Source of the DNA: Sessilibacter corallicola
Lineage (GTDB): Bacteria > Pseudomonadota > Gammaproteobacteria > Pseudomonadales > Cellvibrionaceae
Assembly: GCF_021290925.1 (NCBI RefSeq)
Contig: NZ_JAJSLX010000002.1
Span: 1,484,235 to 1,548,234, forward strand
Direction of reading: 5' to 3'
Length of the DNA: 64,000 nt
Shown here: positions 8,615-19,870 of the stretch, piece after piece
Layout of the letters: the number at the start of each line of letters is the position of its first letter
How positions within the stretch are numbered: position 1 is the stretch's first letter
Translations under genes and position numbers: made by a program
The notes under the pieces: model-generated
The model's database searches: none
Told to the model about the DNA's origin: nothing
Seen by the model: the letters and a program-made list of their open reading frames with translations, nothing else

Positions 8615-11212
8615 ATGGCCGAAATCGCAAAAGAAATTCATCCAGTAAACATTGAAGACGAACTCAAGCAGTCTTATCTCGACTACGCCATGAGCGTAAT
8701 CGTAGGGCGGGCGCTACCCGATGTTCGTGACGGGCTCAAGCCTGTTCATCGCCGTGTTTTGTTCGCGATGAATGAACTTAAAAACGACTGGAACAAACCC
8801 TACAAAAAATCCGCACGTGTTGTTGGTGATGTAATCGGTAAATATCACCCGCACGGGGATTCTGCTGTTTACGACACCATCGTTCGTTTGGCTCAGCCGT
8901 TTTCCATGCGTTACACCTTGGTTGATGGACAGGGAAACTTCGGTTCCATTGACGGCGATAGTGCCGCTGCTATGCGTTATACCGAAATTCGCATGGCGAA
9001 GATTTCCCATGAGCTTTTATCTGACCTCGATAAAGAAACCGTTAATTTCGTTGAAAACTACGACGGCAATGAACTCATTCCAGAAGTTTTGCCTACTCGT
9101 GTTCCTAACTTATTGGTGAACGGCTCGTCTGGTATTGCGGTGGGGATGGCGACAAACATTCCACCACACAATATCAGAGAAGTGATCAACGCCTGCTTGG
9201 CGGTTATTGACGATTCCTCTATTGAAATCGATCGTTTGATGGAAATTATTCCCGGCCCTGATTTCCCTACCGGCGCCATCATTAACGGTCGCGCGGGAAT
9301 TGTGCAGGCTTACCGCACCGGTCGTGGTCGTATTTATGTTCGTGCTAAAACTGAAATCGAGCGCGATGAAAAGACCAACAAAGAAACCATTATCGTCACG
9401 GAAATTCCTTACCAGCTCAATAAAGCGCGTCTTATTGAGAAGATCGCAGAACTGGTAAAAGATAAAAAATTAGAGGGTATTTCTGAATTACGAGACGAGT
9501 CCGATAAAGACGGATTACGCGTTGTTATCGAATTGAAACGCGGCGAATCCGGTGAAGTTGTTCTCAATAATTTATTCGCCCAAACCCAAATGCAAACTGT
9601 GTTTGGTATCAATATTGTCGCGCTGGTTGATGGTCAACCAAAAATATTAAGCCTGCGTGAATTACTCGATCACTTCATTCTACATCGTCGCACTGTCGTT
9701 ACCCGACGCACCGTTTACTTGCTGCGTAAGGCTCGCGACCGAGGCCACATTCTTGAAGGTCAAGCAATTGCGATTGCGAATATTGATCCTCTTATTGAGC
9801 TGATCAAAAGTTCTGCGACGCCTGCCGATGCTAAAGCCGGATTGATGGCTCGTGGTTGGCCTATCGGCAACGTTTCCCAATTCTTAGAACGTGCTGGTGC
9901 CGATGCCTGTCGTCCAGAAGGTTTGCCAGCTCAGTACGGCGTTGTAAACGGCGAGTATTTCCTTTCGCCAGAACAAGCCAATGCTATTTTAGAATTGCGT
10001 TTGCATCGTTTGACCGGCATGGAGCACGATAAGCTGCTTGCCGAATACGAAGAAAAGCTGAAACAAATCAGTGAGTTTCTCGAAATTCTCAACGATCCAA
10101 TGCGTTTGATGGCCGTTATTCGTGAAGAATTAACCGAAATCAAAGAGAACTTTGGTGACGAGCGTCGAACTGAAATCCAAAACTCTCAATCCGACCTCAA
10201 CGTTGAAGATCTTATCAGCGAAGAAGATCGAGTGGTTACCATCTCCCACGGTGGCTATGCGAAAACTCAACCGCTCGACGCTTATCAAGCGCAGCGTCGG
10301 GGTGGAATGGGTAAAGCGGCAACGGCAGTGAAAGACGAAGATTTCGTTGAGCACTTGTTAGTCGCCAGCACTCACGACACACTTCTTTGCTTTACCAGTG
10401 CTGGTAAAGTGTACTGGTTAAAGGTGTACCAAATTCCTGTGGCAGGCCGTCAGTCTCGCGGCCGCCCAATGGTGAACTTGTTGCCGCTTGAAGAAGATGA
10501 ACGCATCACTTCTATTCTTCCGGTTCGCGAATACGATGAAGATCACTTTATCTTTATGGCGACCGAAAACGGCACCGTTAAGAAAACTCCGCTTTCTCAA
10601 TTCTCCCGCCCAAGAAGTGTTGGTTTGATTGCTATCGTGCTTGACGAAGGTGATCACCTAGTTGAGACCGCATTGACTGACGGCGATTGCGATGTTCTTT
10701 TGTTGAGCTCTGCCGGTAAGGCGGCTCGTTTTAAAGAGTCTGATGTACGACCCATGGGCAGAAGTTCTCGCGGTGTGCGAGGCATTAAGCTGCATGAAAA
10801 CCAGCGCGTCATTTCTATGGTAATTCCAAAAGAAGACGGAATGGTGCTTACCGTCAGTGAAAATGGCTACGGCAAACGCACACTGACTTCTGAATTCCCA
10901 ACGAAAGGACGTGGCGCTCAAGGTGTAATCGCGATGGCGGATTCTGAGCGTAATGGCTCAGTCGTTGGCGGTGTCCAGGTCTTCTCAGGCGATGAGCTGA
11001 TGTTAATCAGTGACCAAGGTACACTGGTGCGCACTCGCGCAGATGAAGTATCTTTGTCAGGTCGTAACACTCAAGGTGTACGATTAATTAAGCTTAAAGA
11101 AGCTGAGCACTTGGTAGGTGTACAGCGCATTGAAGAATCTTCCAGCGATTCTGACAGTGAAGACGAGCAAGAAAGTTCAGATTCATCGACGAATGAAGAG
11201 GAAAATTCATAA
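8615..11212 (+). CDS. gyrA: DNA gyrase subunit A
   Basis: GyrA is the DNA breakage-reunion subunit of the A2B2 gyrase that supercoils DNA. The N-terminal residues line up with E. coli numbering: catalytic Tyr122 in AMRYTEIR, and Ser83 and Asp87 in [13 protein letters not shown], the wild-type residues of the quinolone-resistance region. The C-terminal beta-pinwheel carries the GyrA box QRRGGMG. The last 25 or so residues are a Ser/Asp/Glu-rich acidic tail. Length is 865. Unlike Pseudomonas, serC does not follow; pheA comes next after 143 bases. Confidence 0.98.
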   Translation: MAEIAKEIHPVNIEDELKQSYLDYAMSVIVGRALPDVRDGLKPVHRRVLFAMNELKNDWNKPYKKSARVVGDVIGKYHPHGDSAVYDTIVRLAQPFSMRYTLVDGQGNFGSIDGDSAAAMRYTEIRMAKISHELLSDLDKETVNFVENYDGNELIPEVLPTRVPNLLVNGSSGIAVGMATNIPPHNIREVINACLAVIDDSSIEIDRLMEIIPGPDFPTGAIINGRAGIVQAYRTGRGRIYVRAKTEIERDEKTNKETIIVTEIPYQLNKARLIEKIAELVKDKKLEGISELRDESDKDGLRVVIELKRGESGEVVLNNLFAQTQMQTVFGINIVALVDGQPKILSLRELLDHFILHRRTVVTRRTVYLLRKARDRGHILEGQAIAIANIDPLIELIKSSATPADAKAGLMARGWPIGNVSQFLERAGADACRPEGLPAQYGVVNGEYFLSPEQANAILELRLHRLTGMEHDKLLAEYEEKLKQISEFLEILNDPMRLMAVIREELTEIKENFGDERRTEIQNSQSDLNVEDLISEEDRVVTISHGGYAKTQPLDAYQAQRRGGMGKAATAVKDEDFVEHLLVASTHDTLLCFTSAGKVYWLKVYQIPVAGRQSRGRPMVNLLPLEEDERITSILPVREYDEDHFIFMATENGTVKKTPLSQFSRPRSVGLIAIVLDEGDHLVETALTDGDCDVLLLSSAGKAARFKESDVRPMGRSSRGVRGIKLHENQRVISMVIPKEDGMVLTVSENGYGKRTLTSEFPTKGRGAQGVIAMADSERNGSVVGGVQVFSGDELMLISDQGTLVRTRADEVSLSGRNTQGVRLIKLKEAEHLVGVQRIEESSSDSDSEDEQESSDSSTNEEENS

Positions 11213-11355
11213 ATTTCTGTTTCCATTTAATGTCCACTGGTCAGAGCGAAGGGCGTTCATAGATTCACTTGCCTGGCCGGCGGATTTTCAGAAAATTATG
11301 AATGTGTAGTTGTACATACCGAACGGAATGGATTTTTAATTAAGGTTTACGAGCA

Positions 11356-12498
11356 ATGACATCTGATAACTCAAAAAATAGCACTGTTAGTGGTATGTCG
11401 AGTGAAGAAGAGGCAAAACTTACAGTGTTGCGCGACGGTATCGATGATATCGACAAAAAAATCGCGCTGTTGATAAATAATCGAGCACAACTTGCGCAAG
11501 AAGTCGCTGCGGTTAAACATCAATTTAAATCAGATGATGAGCCTGTTGTTTTTTATCGCCCTGAACGCGAAGCTCAAGTATTGCGCAAAATTATGGATTT
11601 AAACGAAGGCCCGCTTAACGATGAAGAAATGGCGCGTTTATTCCGTGAAATTATGTCCGCTTGTTTGGCGCTGGAGCGTCCAGTTTCTGTTGCTTATCTC
11701 GGCCCAGAAGGGACCTTTACTCAGCAAGCTGCTTTAAAACACTTTGGTCATTCTGCAAGAACCTCAAGCATGCCCGCGATTGACGATGTCTTCCGTGAAG
11801 TTGAATCTGGCAGCGTTAATTACGGTGTGGTTCCTGTTGAGAATTCCACCGAAGGTGTTATCAATCATACCCTCGATAATTTCATGACTTCGGGATTGAA
11901 AATTTGCGGTGAAGTTGAGCTTAGAATTCACCAAAATTTGATGGTATCCGATGTCACTAAAATTGATTCCATCACCCGTGTATATTCCCATGCCCAATCG
12001 TTGGCCCAGTGCCGTAAATGGTTAGACGCGTACTATCCGCACGTAGAGCGTGTTGCTGTGAACAGTAATTCCGAGGCGGCAAGACGAATCAAAGGTGAAT
12101 GGAATTCAGCGGCGATTGCTGGAGAGTTGGCAGCCCATCAGTATGGATTGCACATTCTGAATGAAAAGATTGAAGACCAGCCCGATAATTCGACGCGTTT
12201 CTTAATTATTGGCAGCGAGCCGGTTCCTATTTCGGGCGACGACAAAACGTCAATTATGGTCGCGATGAAAAATCAGCCAGGTGCTCTTCATAGCTTGTTG
12301 CAACCATTCCACCAGCACAATATCGATTTAACCAGAATCGAGACGCGCCCATCCAAAACTGGCGCTTGGAATTATGTGTTCTTTATTGATTTCAATGGTC
12401 ATATCTCTGACTACTCAGTAAAAGAAGCATTGAAAGTTATCGACCTTCACGCTGCAGACGTGAAAGTGCTGGGTTCTTATCCGCGAGCTGTTCTTTGA
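11356..12498 (+). CDS. pheA: P-protein: chorismate mutase / prephenate dehydratase
   Basis: This bifunctional cytosolic enzyme converts chorismate to prephenate and then to phenylpyruvate for phenylalanine synthesis. The chorismate mutase (AroQ) domain covers about residues 20-105 (LRDGIDDIDKKIALLINNR). The prephenate dehydratase domain follows from about 110, with YLGPEGTFTQQAA and later NSTRFLIIG. The ACT regulatory domain begins near 292, with PGALHSLLQPFHQHNIDLTRIETRPS; the ETRPS segment corresponds to the ESRP motif for phenylalanine feedback. An N-terminal extension of about 18 residues is low in complexity. cysC follows after 20 nt. Confidence 0.96.
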   Translation: MTSDNSKNSTVSGMSSEEEAKLTVLRDGIDDIDKKIALLINNRAQLAQEVAAVKHQFKSDDEPVVFYRPEREAQVLRKIMDLNEGPLNDEEMARLFREIMSACLALERPVSVAYLGPEGTFTQQAALKHFGHSARTSSMPAIDDVFREVESGSVNYGVVPVENSTEGVINHTLDNFMTSGLKICGEVELRIHQNLMVSDVTKIDSITRVYSHAQSLAQCRKWLDAYYPHVERVAVNSNSEAARRIKGEWNSAAIAGELAAHQYGLHILNEKIEDQPDNSTRFLIIGSEPVPISGDDKTSIMVAMKNQPGALHSLLQPFHQHNIDLTRIETRPSKTGAWNYVFFIDFNGHISDYSVKEALKVIDLHAADVKVLGSYPRAVL

Positions 12499-12518
12499 TG
12501 TAGGTTTTTAGGAGTCCG

Positions 12519-13121
12519 ATGAGTTCTAATATTCGGTGGTTTGACCATAAAGTTAGTCACGCTCAACGCGTAGAACTGAAACAACAAAAGCCCTGTATTT
12601 TGTGGTTTACCGGCTTAAGCGGTGCCGGTAAATCGACTTTGGCTAATACTGTTGATTACGAACTCTATCGACGCGGACAGCATACCTACGTTCTTGACGG
12701 TGATAACGTCCGCCACGGTTTGAACAAAGATCTCGGCTTTACCGACGAAGATAGAATCGAGAATATTCGACGCATTGGCGAAGCATCAAAATTATTTTTA
12801 GATGCGGGCTTAATTGTTCTGAGTGCTTTTATTTCTCCGTTTCGCGAAGACCGAAATATGGTTCGCAAACTGGTTGAAGACGGCGATTTTATTGAAGTGT
12901 TCGTATCAACGCCTCTGTCTGTTTGCGAAGATCGTGACCCTAAAGGGCTCTACAAAAAAGCCCGCAAAGGTGAAATTAAACACTTTACTGGGATCGATTC
13001 TCCTTATCAGGAGCCAGAAAACCCAGAAATTGTTGTTGATACCTCTTTGTATTCGATAGAGGAAGCCGGTGGAATTGTTATCGAATACTTAGAAGCGAAT
13101 GGGTATATCCCCAAAATTTAA
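12519..13121 (+). CDS. cysC: Adenylylsulfate (APS) kinase
   Basis: CysC phosphorylates APS to PAPS in assimilatory sulfate activation. The P-loop GLSGAGKST is at residues 32-40. [29 protein letters not shown] and FISPFREDR are the APS-binding signatures, and [27 protein letters not shown] is the family lid region. At 200 residues it is a free-standing CysC. TAGGAG shortly before the ATG is a good ribosome binding site. It sits between pheA and tyrA-aroA, where hisC is found in pseudomonads, and cysDN follow 2.4 kb downstream. Confidence 0.96.
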   Translation: MSSNIRWFDHKVSHAQRVELKQQKPCILWFTGLSGAGKSTLANTVDYELYRRGQHTYVLDGDNVRHGLNKDLGFTDEDRIENIRRIGEASKLFLDAGLIVLSAFISPFREDRNMVRKLVEDGDFIEVFVSTPLSVCEDRDPKGLYKKARKGEIKHFTGIDSPYQEPENPEIVVDTSLYSIEEAGGIVIEYLEANGYIPKI

Positions 13122-13183
13122 TTCACAGTTCTTAAACCAATATTATCGGTGAAATTTCCCTTAACGTTGGGGTTTCACCGAGA

Positions 13184-15451
13184 ATGTCCAGCAAGGAAAA
13201 CCTAATAATAATCATGGATACCGTTATCGTTAATAAACTGGTTGTTATTGGGGTTGGACTTATTGGCGGTAGTTTTGCGGCATCGGTTAAGCGTGCGCAA
13301 GTTTGTGAAGAAATTATTGGTATCGAGGCTAACGAAAGCCTTCAATCTGCCGCACAACAATTAGATTATATCGATCGAGTTGCTGCCTCAATTCGCGACA
13401 TTTCACACGAACTGTGTGCTGACGACCTGGTTTTTATTGCCGTTCCTACGCTTTCTGTACCCAGCGTACTTAAACAATGCGCAAATTGTCTACCTGCTGA
13501 GGTAACCATTACCGACGGCGCCAGTGTTAAAGGTTCGATCCTTACTGCCGCCGAGAAAATTTACGGCGAGATACCGCAGCAACTGGTACTCGGTCATCCC
13601 ATTGCGGGTTCTGAGCAAAGTGGTATTAACGCTGGGCGCAATAACCTTTTTGAAAATCACCGTGTGGTTCTTACACCTTCTGAACACACCGCCGAATTAC
13701 ACTTGTCCAAAGTGACTCGACTGTGGGAAGCGATAGGTGCGAAAATTTCCATTATGGATGTTGTTGCCCATGATCAGGTGCTCGCAGCTACCAGTCACTT
13801 ACCACATGCCTTGGCATTTTCACTGGTTGATACCTTGGCTCACGATCCCGACCACGAAGATATTTTCACCTATGCCGCCGGCGGTTTTCGTGATTTCACC
13901 CGAATTGCCTCCAGCAATCCCACCATGTGGCACGACATTATGTGCGCTAATAAAGATGCGGTGGTTCGGTCTCTGGATTTGTTCTCTGAGAATTTAAAAT
14001 TTCTTAGAAATGCAATTCAAGCGAACGATGGTGATACAATACTCGACTTATTTACTCGGGCAAAATACGCCCGCGATGATTTTTTAAAGCTTCAAACAGC
14101 CAGTCAAAACACAAAAGAGCAAATACCTTCCATGAGTAGTAATCTGATCAACTATGTATTAAGCCCTGGTGGCACGGTTAATGGCACGATTCGAGTTCCT
14201 GGAGATAAGTCCATCTCGCACCGCTCAATCATGTTGGGCTCATTGGCAGAAGGTATTACTGAAGTAACCGGATTTCTAGAAGGCGAAGACGCCTTAGCAA
14301 CGTTACAAGCGTTTCGCGATATGGGCGTTAATATTGAAGGCCCAGTCGACGGTAAAGTCACCATTCACGGTGTTGGTTTGAACGGTTTACAAAAGCCTGA
14401 AAAGCCCCTTGATATGGGCAACTCTGGTACCGCCATGCGTTTGATGTCTGGTTTACTTGCCGGGCAAAATTTTGATGCCACGCTCGTTGGTGATGTATCT
14501 TTGTCTAAGCGCCCCATGGGTCGTATCGCCAAACCACTTGCAGAAATGGGCGTTACCATTGAAACCGAAGAAGGCGGTCGTCCGCCGCTGAAAATTCTTG
14601 GTTCTACCCAACCGCAAGCACTTGATTACGAAATGCCAATGGCTAGTGCCCAAGTTAAATCTTGTGTATTGTTGGCGGGTTTATACGCTGAGGGCACTAC
14701 CAGTGTTGTAGAGCCGGCACCTACGCGTGATCACACCGAGCGTATGTTGCGCGGTTTTGGTTATGACGTGAAAACCGAAGGTAGCAAAGTCACACTTCAA
14801 GGTGGTGGTAAATTAACTGCAACCAATATTGACGTGCCTTCTGATATTTCATCGTCAGCGTTCTTTATGGTTGCTGCAGCCATTACTCCAAATTCTGATT
14901 TAACTATCAAACACGTAGGAATGAACCCAACTCGCGTGGGTATTATTAATATCCTTCGTGAAATGGGCGCCAATATTCAGCTTGGCAACGAAGCCGAAGT
15001 TGGGGGCGAGCCCGTCGCCGACGTTCGTATCCAATACAGCCCATTGAAAGGTATTCACATTCCAGAAGATCAAGTGCCTCTGGCGATTGATGAATTCCCG
15101 GTGCTGTTTGTTGCCGCAGCGGCTGCCGAAGGCACAACCGTTTTGACAGGCGCTGAAGAGCTTCGTGTAAAAGAAAGTGATCGTATTCAAGTGATGGCTG
15201 ATGGCCTAAATGCCATTGGCGCTGATGCTACTCCCACGCCAGATGGCATGGTAATCAATGGTGGTACACCGTTAAAAGGTGGCGATATTCAAACACATCA
15301 CGATCACCGCATCGCCATGTCCTTTGCCGTTGCCTCACTCATCGCAACCGAAGAGATTCGAATTCACGATTGTGCGACGGTCGCGACCTCATTTCCTGGG
15401 TTTGCTGATCTCGCCAAACTCGTAGGAATATCGTTAGAAGTACAAAGTTAG
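13184..15451 (+). CDS. aroA: Fused prephenate dehydrogenase / EPSP synthase (TyrA-AroA)
   Basis: One 755-residue chain joins two shikimate-pathway enzymes. Residues about 18-300 are prephenate dehydrogenase (TyrA) with the NAD motif GVGLIGGS and GHPIAGSEQSG. From about 317 on is 3-phosphoshikimate 1-carboxyvinyltransferase (AroA): GDKSISHRSIMLG, NSGTAMRLMSG, LSKRPMGRI, KESDRI and HDHRIAMSFA. The same fusion occurs in pseudomonads. An in-frame ATG at 14132, exactly at the domain boundary (MSSNLINYVLSP), might allow a separate AroA. The start is uncertain: ATG 13184 or ATG 13214, the latter with AAGGA 16 nt upstream. Confidence 0.95.
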   Translation: MSSKENLIIIMDTVIVNKLVVIGVGLIGGSFAASVKRAQVCEEIIGIEANESLQSAAQQLDYIDRVAASIRDISHELCADDLVFIAVPTLSVPSVLKQCANCLPAEVTITDGASVKGSILTAAEKIYGEIPQQLVLGHPIAGSEQSGINAGRNNLFENHRVVLTPSEHTAELHLSKVTRLWEAIGAKISIMDVVAHDQVLAATSHLPHALAFSLVDTLAHDPDHEDIFTYAAGGFRDFTRIASSNPTMWHDIMCANKDAVVRSLDLFSENLKFLRNAIQANDGDTILDLFTRAKYARDDFLKLQTASQNTKEQIPSMSSNLINYVLSPGGTVNGTIRVPGDKSISHRSIMLGSLAEGITEVTGFLEGEDALATLQAFRDMGVNIEGPVDGKVTIHGVGLNGLQKPEKPLDMGNSGTAMRLMSGLLAGQNFDATLVGDVSLSKRPMGRIAKPLAEMGVTIETEEGGRPPLKILGSTQPQALDYEMPMASAQVKSCVLLAGLYAEGTTSVVEPAPTRDHTERMLRGFGYDVKTEGSKVTLQGGGKLTATNIDVPSDISSSAFFMVAAAITPNSDLTIKHVGMNPTRVGIINILREMGANIQLGNEAEVGGEPVADVRIQYSPLKGIHIPEDQVPLAIDEFPVLFVAAAAAEGTTVLTGAEELRVKESDRIQVMADGLNAIGADATPTPDGMVINGGTPLKGGDIQTHHDHRIAMSFAVASLIATEEIRIHDCATVATSFPGFADLAKLVGISLEVQS

Positions 15452-15546
15452 GCACGTATCAGTAATAAATGATTATAATGCCGCCGTTTTTACGATAAAA
15501 ATCCATTCAAGATAGCCAATAGAGATAGACTAGGGCGCTTTAACCG

Positions 15547-16458
15547 ATGACCATAGATTTTAACCTCACCCATCTTAAACAGTTGGAAGCTGAGAGTATT
15601 CACATCATTCGCGAAGTTGCGGCTGAATTCGACAACCCAGTAATGCTTTACTCCGTTGGTAAAGATTCTGCGGTAATGCTGCACTTAGCGCAAAAAGCTT
15701 TCCACCCAGGCAAGCCACCATTCCCTTTGATGCACGTAGACACCACGTGGAAATTCAAAGAAATGATCCAATTTCGTGATCAAATGGCAGAAAAACTCGG
15801 TTGGGATCTGATCGTACACACCAACCAAGAAGGCCTTGATATGGGCATCGGTCCTTTCACTCACGGCAGTGCAAAGCATACCGACGTTATGAAAACCGCA
15901 GCGTTAAAACAAGCGCTCGATAAATACGGTTTTGATGCAGCCTTTGGTGGTGCGCGCCGCGATGAAGAAAAATCTCGCGCAAAAGAGCGTGTTTACTCGT
16001 TCCGTGACAAAAATCATCGTTGGGACCCTAAAAATCAACGTCCAGAGCTTTGGAACATCTACAATGGCCGCGTTAACAAAGGTGAAAGCATTCGTGTTTT
16101 CCCACTGTCTAACTGGACTGAACTCGATATCTGGCAGTACATCCATTTAGAGAGTATTCCTATTGTGCCTCTTTATTTTGCAGCAAAACGTCCAGTCGTT
16201 GAGCGCGATGGCACCTTGATTATGGTTGACGACGACCGTATGCCAATCGAAGACAAAAGCGAAATTCAAGAAAAAATGGTGCGCTTCCGTACCTTAGGTT
16301 GTTACCCATTAACGGGTGCCGTGGAATCAGAAGCCACGACTTTGCCAGAAATCATTCAAGAAATGCTCCTTACCACCACCTCTGAGCGTCAAGGTCGTGT
16401 TATCGATCACGATAGCTCTGCGTCGATGGAGAAGAAAAAGCAAGAGGGGTATTTCTAA
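15547..16458 (+). CDS. cysD: Sulfate adenylyltransferase subunit 2 (CysD)
   Basis: CysD is the catalytic ATP sulfurylase subunit, of the adenine nucleotide alpha-hydrolase fold, that makes APS from sulfate and ATP with CysN. The PP-loop motif [17 protein letters not shown] is near residue 37. [16 protein letters not shown] and [16 protein letters not shown] are conserved signatures, and the 303-residue length is standard. Its TAA stop shares one base with the cysN ATG (TAATG), so the subunits are translationally coupled. Confidence 0.97.
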   Translation: MTIDFNLTHLKQLEAESIHIIREVAAEFDNPVMLYSVGKDSAVMLHLAQKAFHPGKPPFPLMHVDTTWKFKEMIQFRDQMAEKLGWDLIVHTNQEGLDMGIGPFTHGSAKHTDVMKTAALKQALDKYGFDAAFGGARRDEEKSRAKERVYSFRDKNHRWDPKNQRPELWNIYNGRVNKGESIRVFPLSNWTELDIWQYIHLESIPIVPLYFAAKRPVVERDGTLIMVDDDRMPIEDKSEIQEKMVRFRTLGCYPLTGAVESEATTLPEIIQEMLLTTTSERQGRVIDHDSSASMEKKKQEGYF

Positions 16459-17882
16459 TGTCACATCAGTCCGATTTAATCGCAACCGATATCAACGCGT
16501 ATTTAGAGCAACACGAGCGCAAAGAACTGCTTCGTTTCTTAACTTGCGGCAGTGTTGATGACGGTAAAAGTACCTTAATTGGTCGTTTGCTTCATGACTC
16601 TAAAATGATTTATGAAGATCAGCTAGCTGCGGTGCAATCTGATACACAAAAGCACGGCACCACAGGTGGCAAAATTGATTTAGCGTTGTTAGTTGACGGC
16701 CTTGCAGCCGAACGCGAACAGGGTATTACTATTGATGTTGCTTATCGTTATTTCTCCACTGAAAAACGTAAGTTCATCATCGCCGATACTCCAGGGCATG
16801 AACAATACACCCGCAACATGGCAACGGGCGCTTCTACTTGTGACCTTGCAATCATCTTGATTGATGCGCGTCACGGTGTAATGACACAAACTCGTCGTCA
16901 CAGTTACATCGCGTCATTGTTAGGTATTAAGCACATTGTTGTTGCCATCAACAAAATGGATCTCGTGGAATTTAGCGAAGATCGCTTCAACGAAATTCAA
17001 GCTGAATACCTGCCGTTTGCTCAAGAGCTCGGCCTCGAAGATATCCATTGCGTGCCAATGTCGGCTTTAGAAGGTGATAACGTCGTTAATCCAAGTGAGC
17101 ATACCCCTTGGTACAAAGGCCAAACCTTAATGCAAATTCTTGAAACAGTAGAAATTGCAGCCGACAAAAACACCAAAGATTTCCGCTTCCCAGTACAGTA
17201 CGTTAACCGCCCAAATCTTGATTTTCGTGGTTTCTGCGGAACTGTTGCTTCTGGCGTAGTAAAGGTTGGTGATAAAATCAAAACCTTACCGTCTGGAAAA
17301 ACCAGCACAGTAAAAAGCATTGTCACGTTCGAAGGCGAACTAGAACACGCATTTGTTGGCCAAGCCGTTACCATCACTCTAGATGATGAGATCGACATCA
17401 GTCGTGGCGATATGATTGTGTTAGCTGACGATAACGTTGCTAATACCAATCATTTAACCGCGCACATTGTTTGGATGTCAGAAAATGCATTGACCGCCAA
17501 CAAGCAATACGAATTTAAATTCGCCAGCAACGCCGTTCTTGGCCAAGTTAATGACGTCAAACATTTAATTGATGTAAACACGCAAGAGCAAACCCAAGCA
17601 GACCAACTCGAATTAAACGACATCGCACTTGCTGAAGTATCGTTAAATTCAGACGTTGCCATCGATCCTTATAATATTAATCGTGCCTCCGGTGCTTTTA
17701 TTATCATCGATCGTATCAGTAACATTACCGTTGGTGCTGGCATGGTGGCAGAAGCGTTATCTGAAGATGAATCCGCATTGGTGAAAAACGACTTCTCAGA
17801 ATTCGAACTTGAACTAAATGCATTGGTTCGCAAACACTTCCCGCATTGGAAAGCGTTGGATTTATCACAACTTAAAAAATAA
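16458..17882 (+). CDS. cysN: Sulfate adenylyltransferase subunit 1 (CysN)
   Basis: CysN is the GTPase subunit of ATP sulfurylase; GTP hydrolysis drives APS formation by CysD. G-motifs are GSVDDGKST (31-39), [17 protein letters not shown] and NKMD, followed by EF-Tu-like barrels. At 474 residues it is not fused to a CysC domain, which fits the separate cysC at 12519. A strong terminator follows, closing the cysDN unit. Confidence 0.97.
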   Translation: MSHQSDLIATDINAYLEQHERKELLRFLTCGSVDDGKSTLIGRLLHDSKMIYEDQLAAVQSDTQKHGTTGGKIDLALLVDGLAAEREQGITIDVAYRYFSTEKRKFIIADTPGHEQYTRNMATGASTCDLAIILIDARHGVMTQTRRHSYIASLLGIKHIVVAINKMDLVEFSEDRFNEIQAEYLPFAQELGLEDIHCVPMSALEGDNVVNPSEHTPWYKGQTLMQILETVEIAADKNTKDFRFPVQYVNRPNLDFRGFCGTVASGVVKVGDKIKTLPSGKTSTVKSIVTFEGELEHAFVGQAVTITLDDEIDISRGDMIVLADDNVANTNHLTAHIVWMSENALTANKQYEFKFASNAVLGQVNDVKHLIDVNTQEQTQADQLELNDIALAEVSLNSDVAIDPYNINRASGAFIIIDRISNITVGAGMVAEALSEDESALVKNDFSEFELELNALVRKHFPHWKALDLSQLKK

Positions 17883-17910
17883 AAATTTTAAGTAAGATAA
17901 ACCAAGTATT

Positions 17911-17943
17911 AAAAAGGCTTTGAGTTATTCAAAGCCTTTTTTT
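17911..17943 (+). terminator. Rho-independent terminator after cysN
   Basis: A perfect 13-bp stem, AAAAAGGCTTTGA (17911-17923) and TCAAAGCCTTTTT (17929-17941), has a 5-nt loop and ends in seven T residues. It lies 28 nt after the cysN stop. Confidence 0.92.
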
Positions 17944-18147
17944 ATGCCTGAATCATTTAAATTGAAGAGTTTATCCTTAAGGTAGAAATTGGCACTAAAG
18001 TATGTGATGAAAATCAATTAAGCCCAGTGATGAATATGAAAACTTATCATTCCAGCGTTATTGTTGTGAATGCAATGCGATTTAAGTATCTTAAATGATG
18101 GGGTTTGTCAGTCATTCATCGTCAAGTTTATTTTTAGAGAATAATTT

Positions 18148-18459
18148 ATGAAAACTTCGGGTTTTATTGCGCTAGTATTTAGCGTTCTTTTATCGGGTTG
18201 CATAGTAGTTCCAGAACCTGTCTCTACGTCGCGAGAGCGATGTGAAATATCCAGTGATCGAAAAACGCTCAGAATTGTTGATCTCGCCGACGAAACCAAC
18301 AGTTATTATACGATTGAGAGCTATCTTTTAACTCCTATTACTGTGCTAACGACAGGAATTGTTTCAGGAGCCTATGTAGCCGTGAATAATATTTATTATT
18401 TAGGCGAGAAAAAAATCGTGTGCGATATTGGCAAACCTAAAAACCCTGAGGAATCTTAA
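18148..18459 (+). CDS. Small hypothetical lipoprotein
   Basis: A 103-residue protein with a lipoprotein signal: a hydrophobic stretch and the lipobox LLSGC, giving lipidated Cys18. The mature part is short, has two further cysteines (in ERCEIS and KIVCDI) that could form a disulfide, and a central hydrophobic segment (ITVLTTGIVSGAYVAV) that may contact the membrane. I do not recognise a family. It stands alone in its orientation between spacers and begins a stretch of small orphan genes. Confidence 0.6.
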   Translation: MKTSGFIALVFSVLLSGCIVVPEPVSTSRERCEISSDRKTLRIVDLADETNSYYTIESYLLTPITVLTTGIVSGAYVAVNNIYYLGEKKIVCDIGKPKNPEES

Positions 18460-18637
18460 GGGGGTATTTGAGTCTGCAATCTATATTAATGAATTCTGCA
18501 GTAGATTGAAGTTACACCCATTTCTCAATTACAGGTCTCTGGTTGGATACCAGTAATATCACGTTTGAAAATACGGAATTTCAGTTTGCCAGAGGGAAGT
18601 TACACGCTAAAAGCAGCGATTGAGGCATTAGTTATAC

Positions 18638-19273
18638 ATGAATAATATTGCATTTAATGTTCAAATCAATACTTTACTCAAGGCTAAGTATTCAATTTTT
18701 TTAGCTATATTTCCTATTGGGTTTATGTTTCTTTCTTTTTTCCCCACGTGGTTAGTTGCTGAATATTTAGGAGAGTCCTTCGGAATACAAGAAGGTGTGC
18801 CAGTTAAAGATGCCGAACATGGTTGGCTTTGGTTGAGTTTATTATTGTCCGCAATGGTCGTGCTTATGTTGCTTGGCTATGTTTTTGGTTGGCTACTAAA
18901 TGCGTTATTGGCTTTGATTATTTTCGGGTGGAGCTTTGAAAAAGTTTTTGCTGTTTTTCTCAGTTCTGATGTGCCTAGTCATTGGTTGAAAGATGGCGCT
19001 GCAGAAAATCATCGTGAAGCTAAACAAGATAAGCTAAAGCAGTGGTCTAAAGTAAGAGAGCAAGGGAAATTTAAATATATACTTAAAATTGGTGTAATGG
19101 GCTGGGGCTCTACAATGTTTATTGTCATGGCTATTTTGCCAGCTCTCCGTAGTTCGGAGCCAATAGGCTTTTCACTTTTATGGCAAGCGGTATTGTGGGT
19201 GGCTGCAGGGGGAGTGTTTGGAGCTTTGGGTTGGTATTTTTCAGAAAAACAATACTTCAAACATAGAGATTAA
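18638..19273 (+). CDS. Hypothetical polytopic membrane protein
   Basis: A 211-residue protein with four or so hydrophobic segments: about residues 18-42, 66-105 (probably two), 147-168 and 177-198. The charged stretch at 118-145 (REAKQDKLKQWSKVREQGK) is a probable cytosolic loop, and the C-terminus is basic. I do not recognise the family. Composition is AT-rich relative to the cys genes. GAGG lies about 12 nt before the ATG, a weak ribosome binding site. Confidence 0.55.
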   Translation: MNNIAFNVQINTLLKAKYSIFLAIFPIGFMFLSFFPTWLVAEYLGESFGIQEGVPVKDAEHGWLWLSLLLSAMVVLMLLGYVFGWLLNALLALIIFGWSFEKVFAVFLSSDVPSHWLKDGAAENHREAKQDKLKQWSKVREQGKFKYILKIGVMGWGSTMFIVMAILPALRSSEPIGFSLLWQAVLWVAAGGVFGALGWYFSEKQYFKHRD

Positions 19274-19373
19274 AATATATTGAATATACAAAATTGTAGG
19301 GGTGGCGTTATAAATCCACGGTGGTTTTTCTTTCTCTACGGGGGTGTTACATGTGTAAGGTTAAAGTGAAATT

Positions 19374-19622
19374 ATGAATGAGATAAGATTTCCCAAACAA
19401 GAAACCGATCTAATAGTAGATAAGATAAAAAAATATTTTAACTCTGAACTTGATCAAGAGATTGGGGCTTTCGAGGCTGAATTTTTGATTGATTTTTTTG
19501 CTAAAGAAATAGGTCCATATTTTTACAACCAGGGGCTATCTGATGCTCATACGCTGTTTTCTGAAAAAGCGGATGAAATTAGTTATTCAATTCAAGAGTT
19601 AGAAAAGTCTACTGCTAGATAA
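19374..19622 (+). CDS. DUF2164 family protein
   Basis: An 82-residue soluble protein matching the pattern of DUF2164: an N-terminal IRFPKQETDLIVDKIKKYF, then SELDQEIGAFEAEFLIDFFAKEIGPYFYNQGLSDA. The YNQG-x-DA motif is the most diagnostic piece. The function of the family is unknown. It is probably cytosolic, since no signal or membrane segment is visible. Confidence 0.8.
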   Translation: MNEIRFPKQETDLIVDKIKKYFNSELDQEIGAFEAEFLIDFFAKEIGPYFYNQGLSDAHTLFSEKADEISYSIQELEKSTAR

Positions 19623-19870
19623 TTTCAGTAAAAATAAACGTCATCCCTGTCGAACCGGGCCATTCCGTGGCAACAGAAGTGTATGCTCTTTCATTTCTGT
19701 TGCTGGCGCTACGATAAATACTCGAGTAGTTGTTAAAGAATTGGAATCCATGCTTTGGGCTTGTAGCATCTATTAAATACATATATAAAAAATACTTAAC
19801 TCATACTGCCGTCACGCTGAGATTGGTCATGCTTTAATTCATCAGCTTAATTGGTTATAGGTTTTAATGA

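Noticed and set aside
16458-17882. Bifunctional CysN-CysC fusion
   Set aside because: The protein ends at 474 residues with no second P-loop, and a separate cysC exists at 12519.
18460-19870. Possible integron cassette array, because short genes are separated by spacers ending in GTTATAC or GTTATAG just before starts
   Set aside because: The GTT-type boxes do not match the GTTRRRY core of attC sites, no paired left core is found, and no integrase gene is present.
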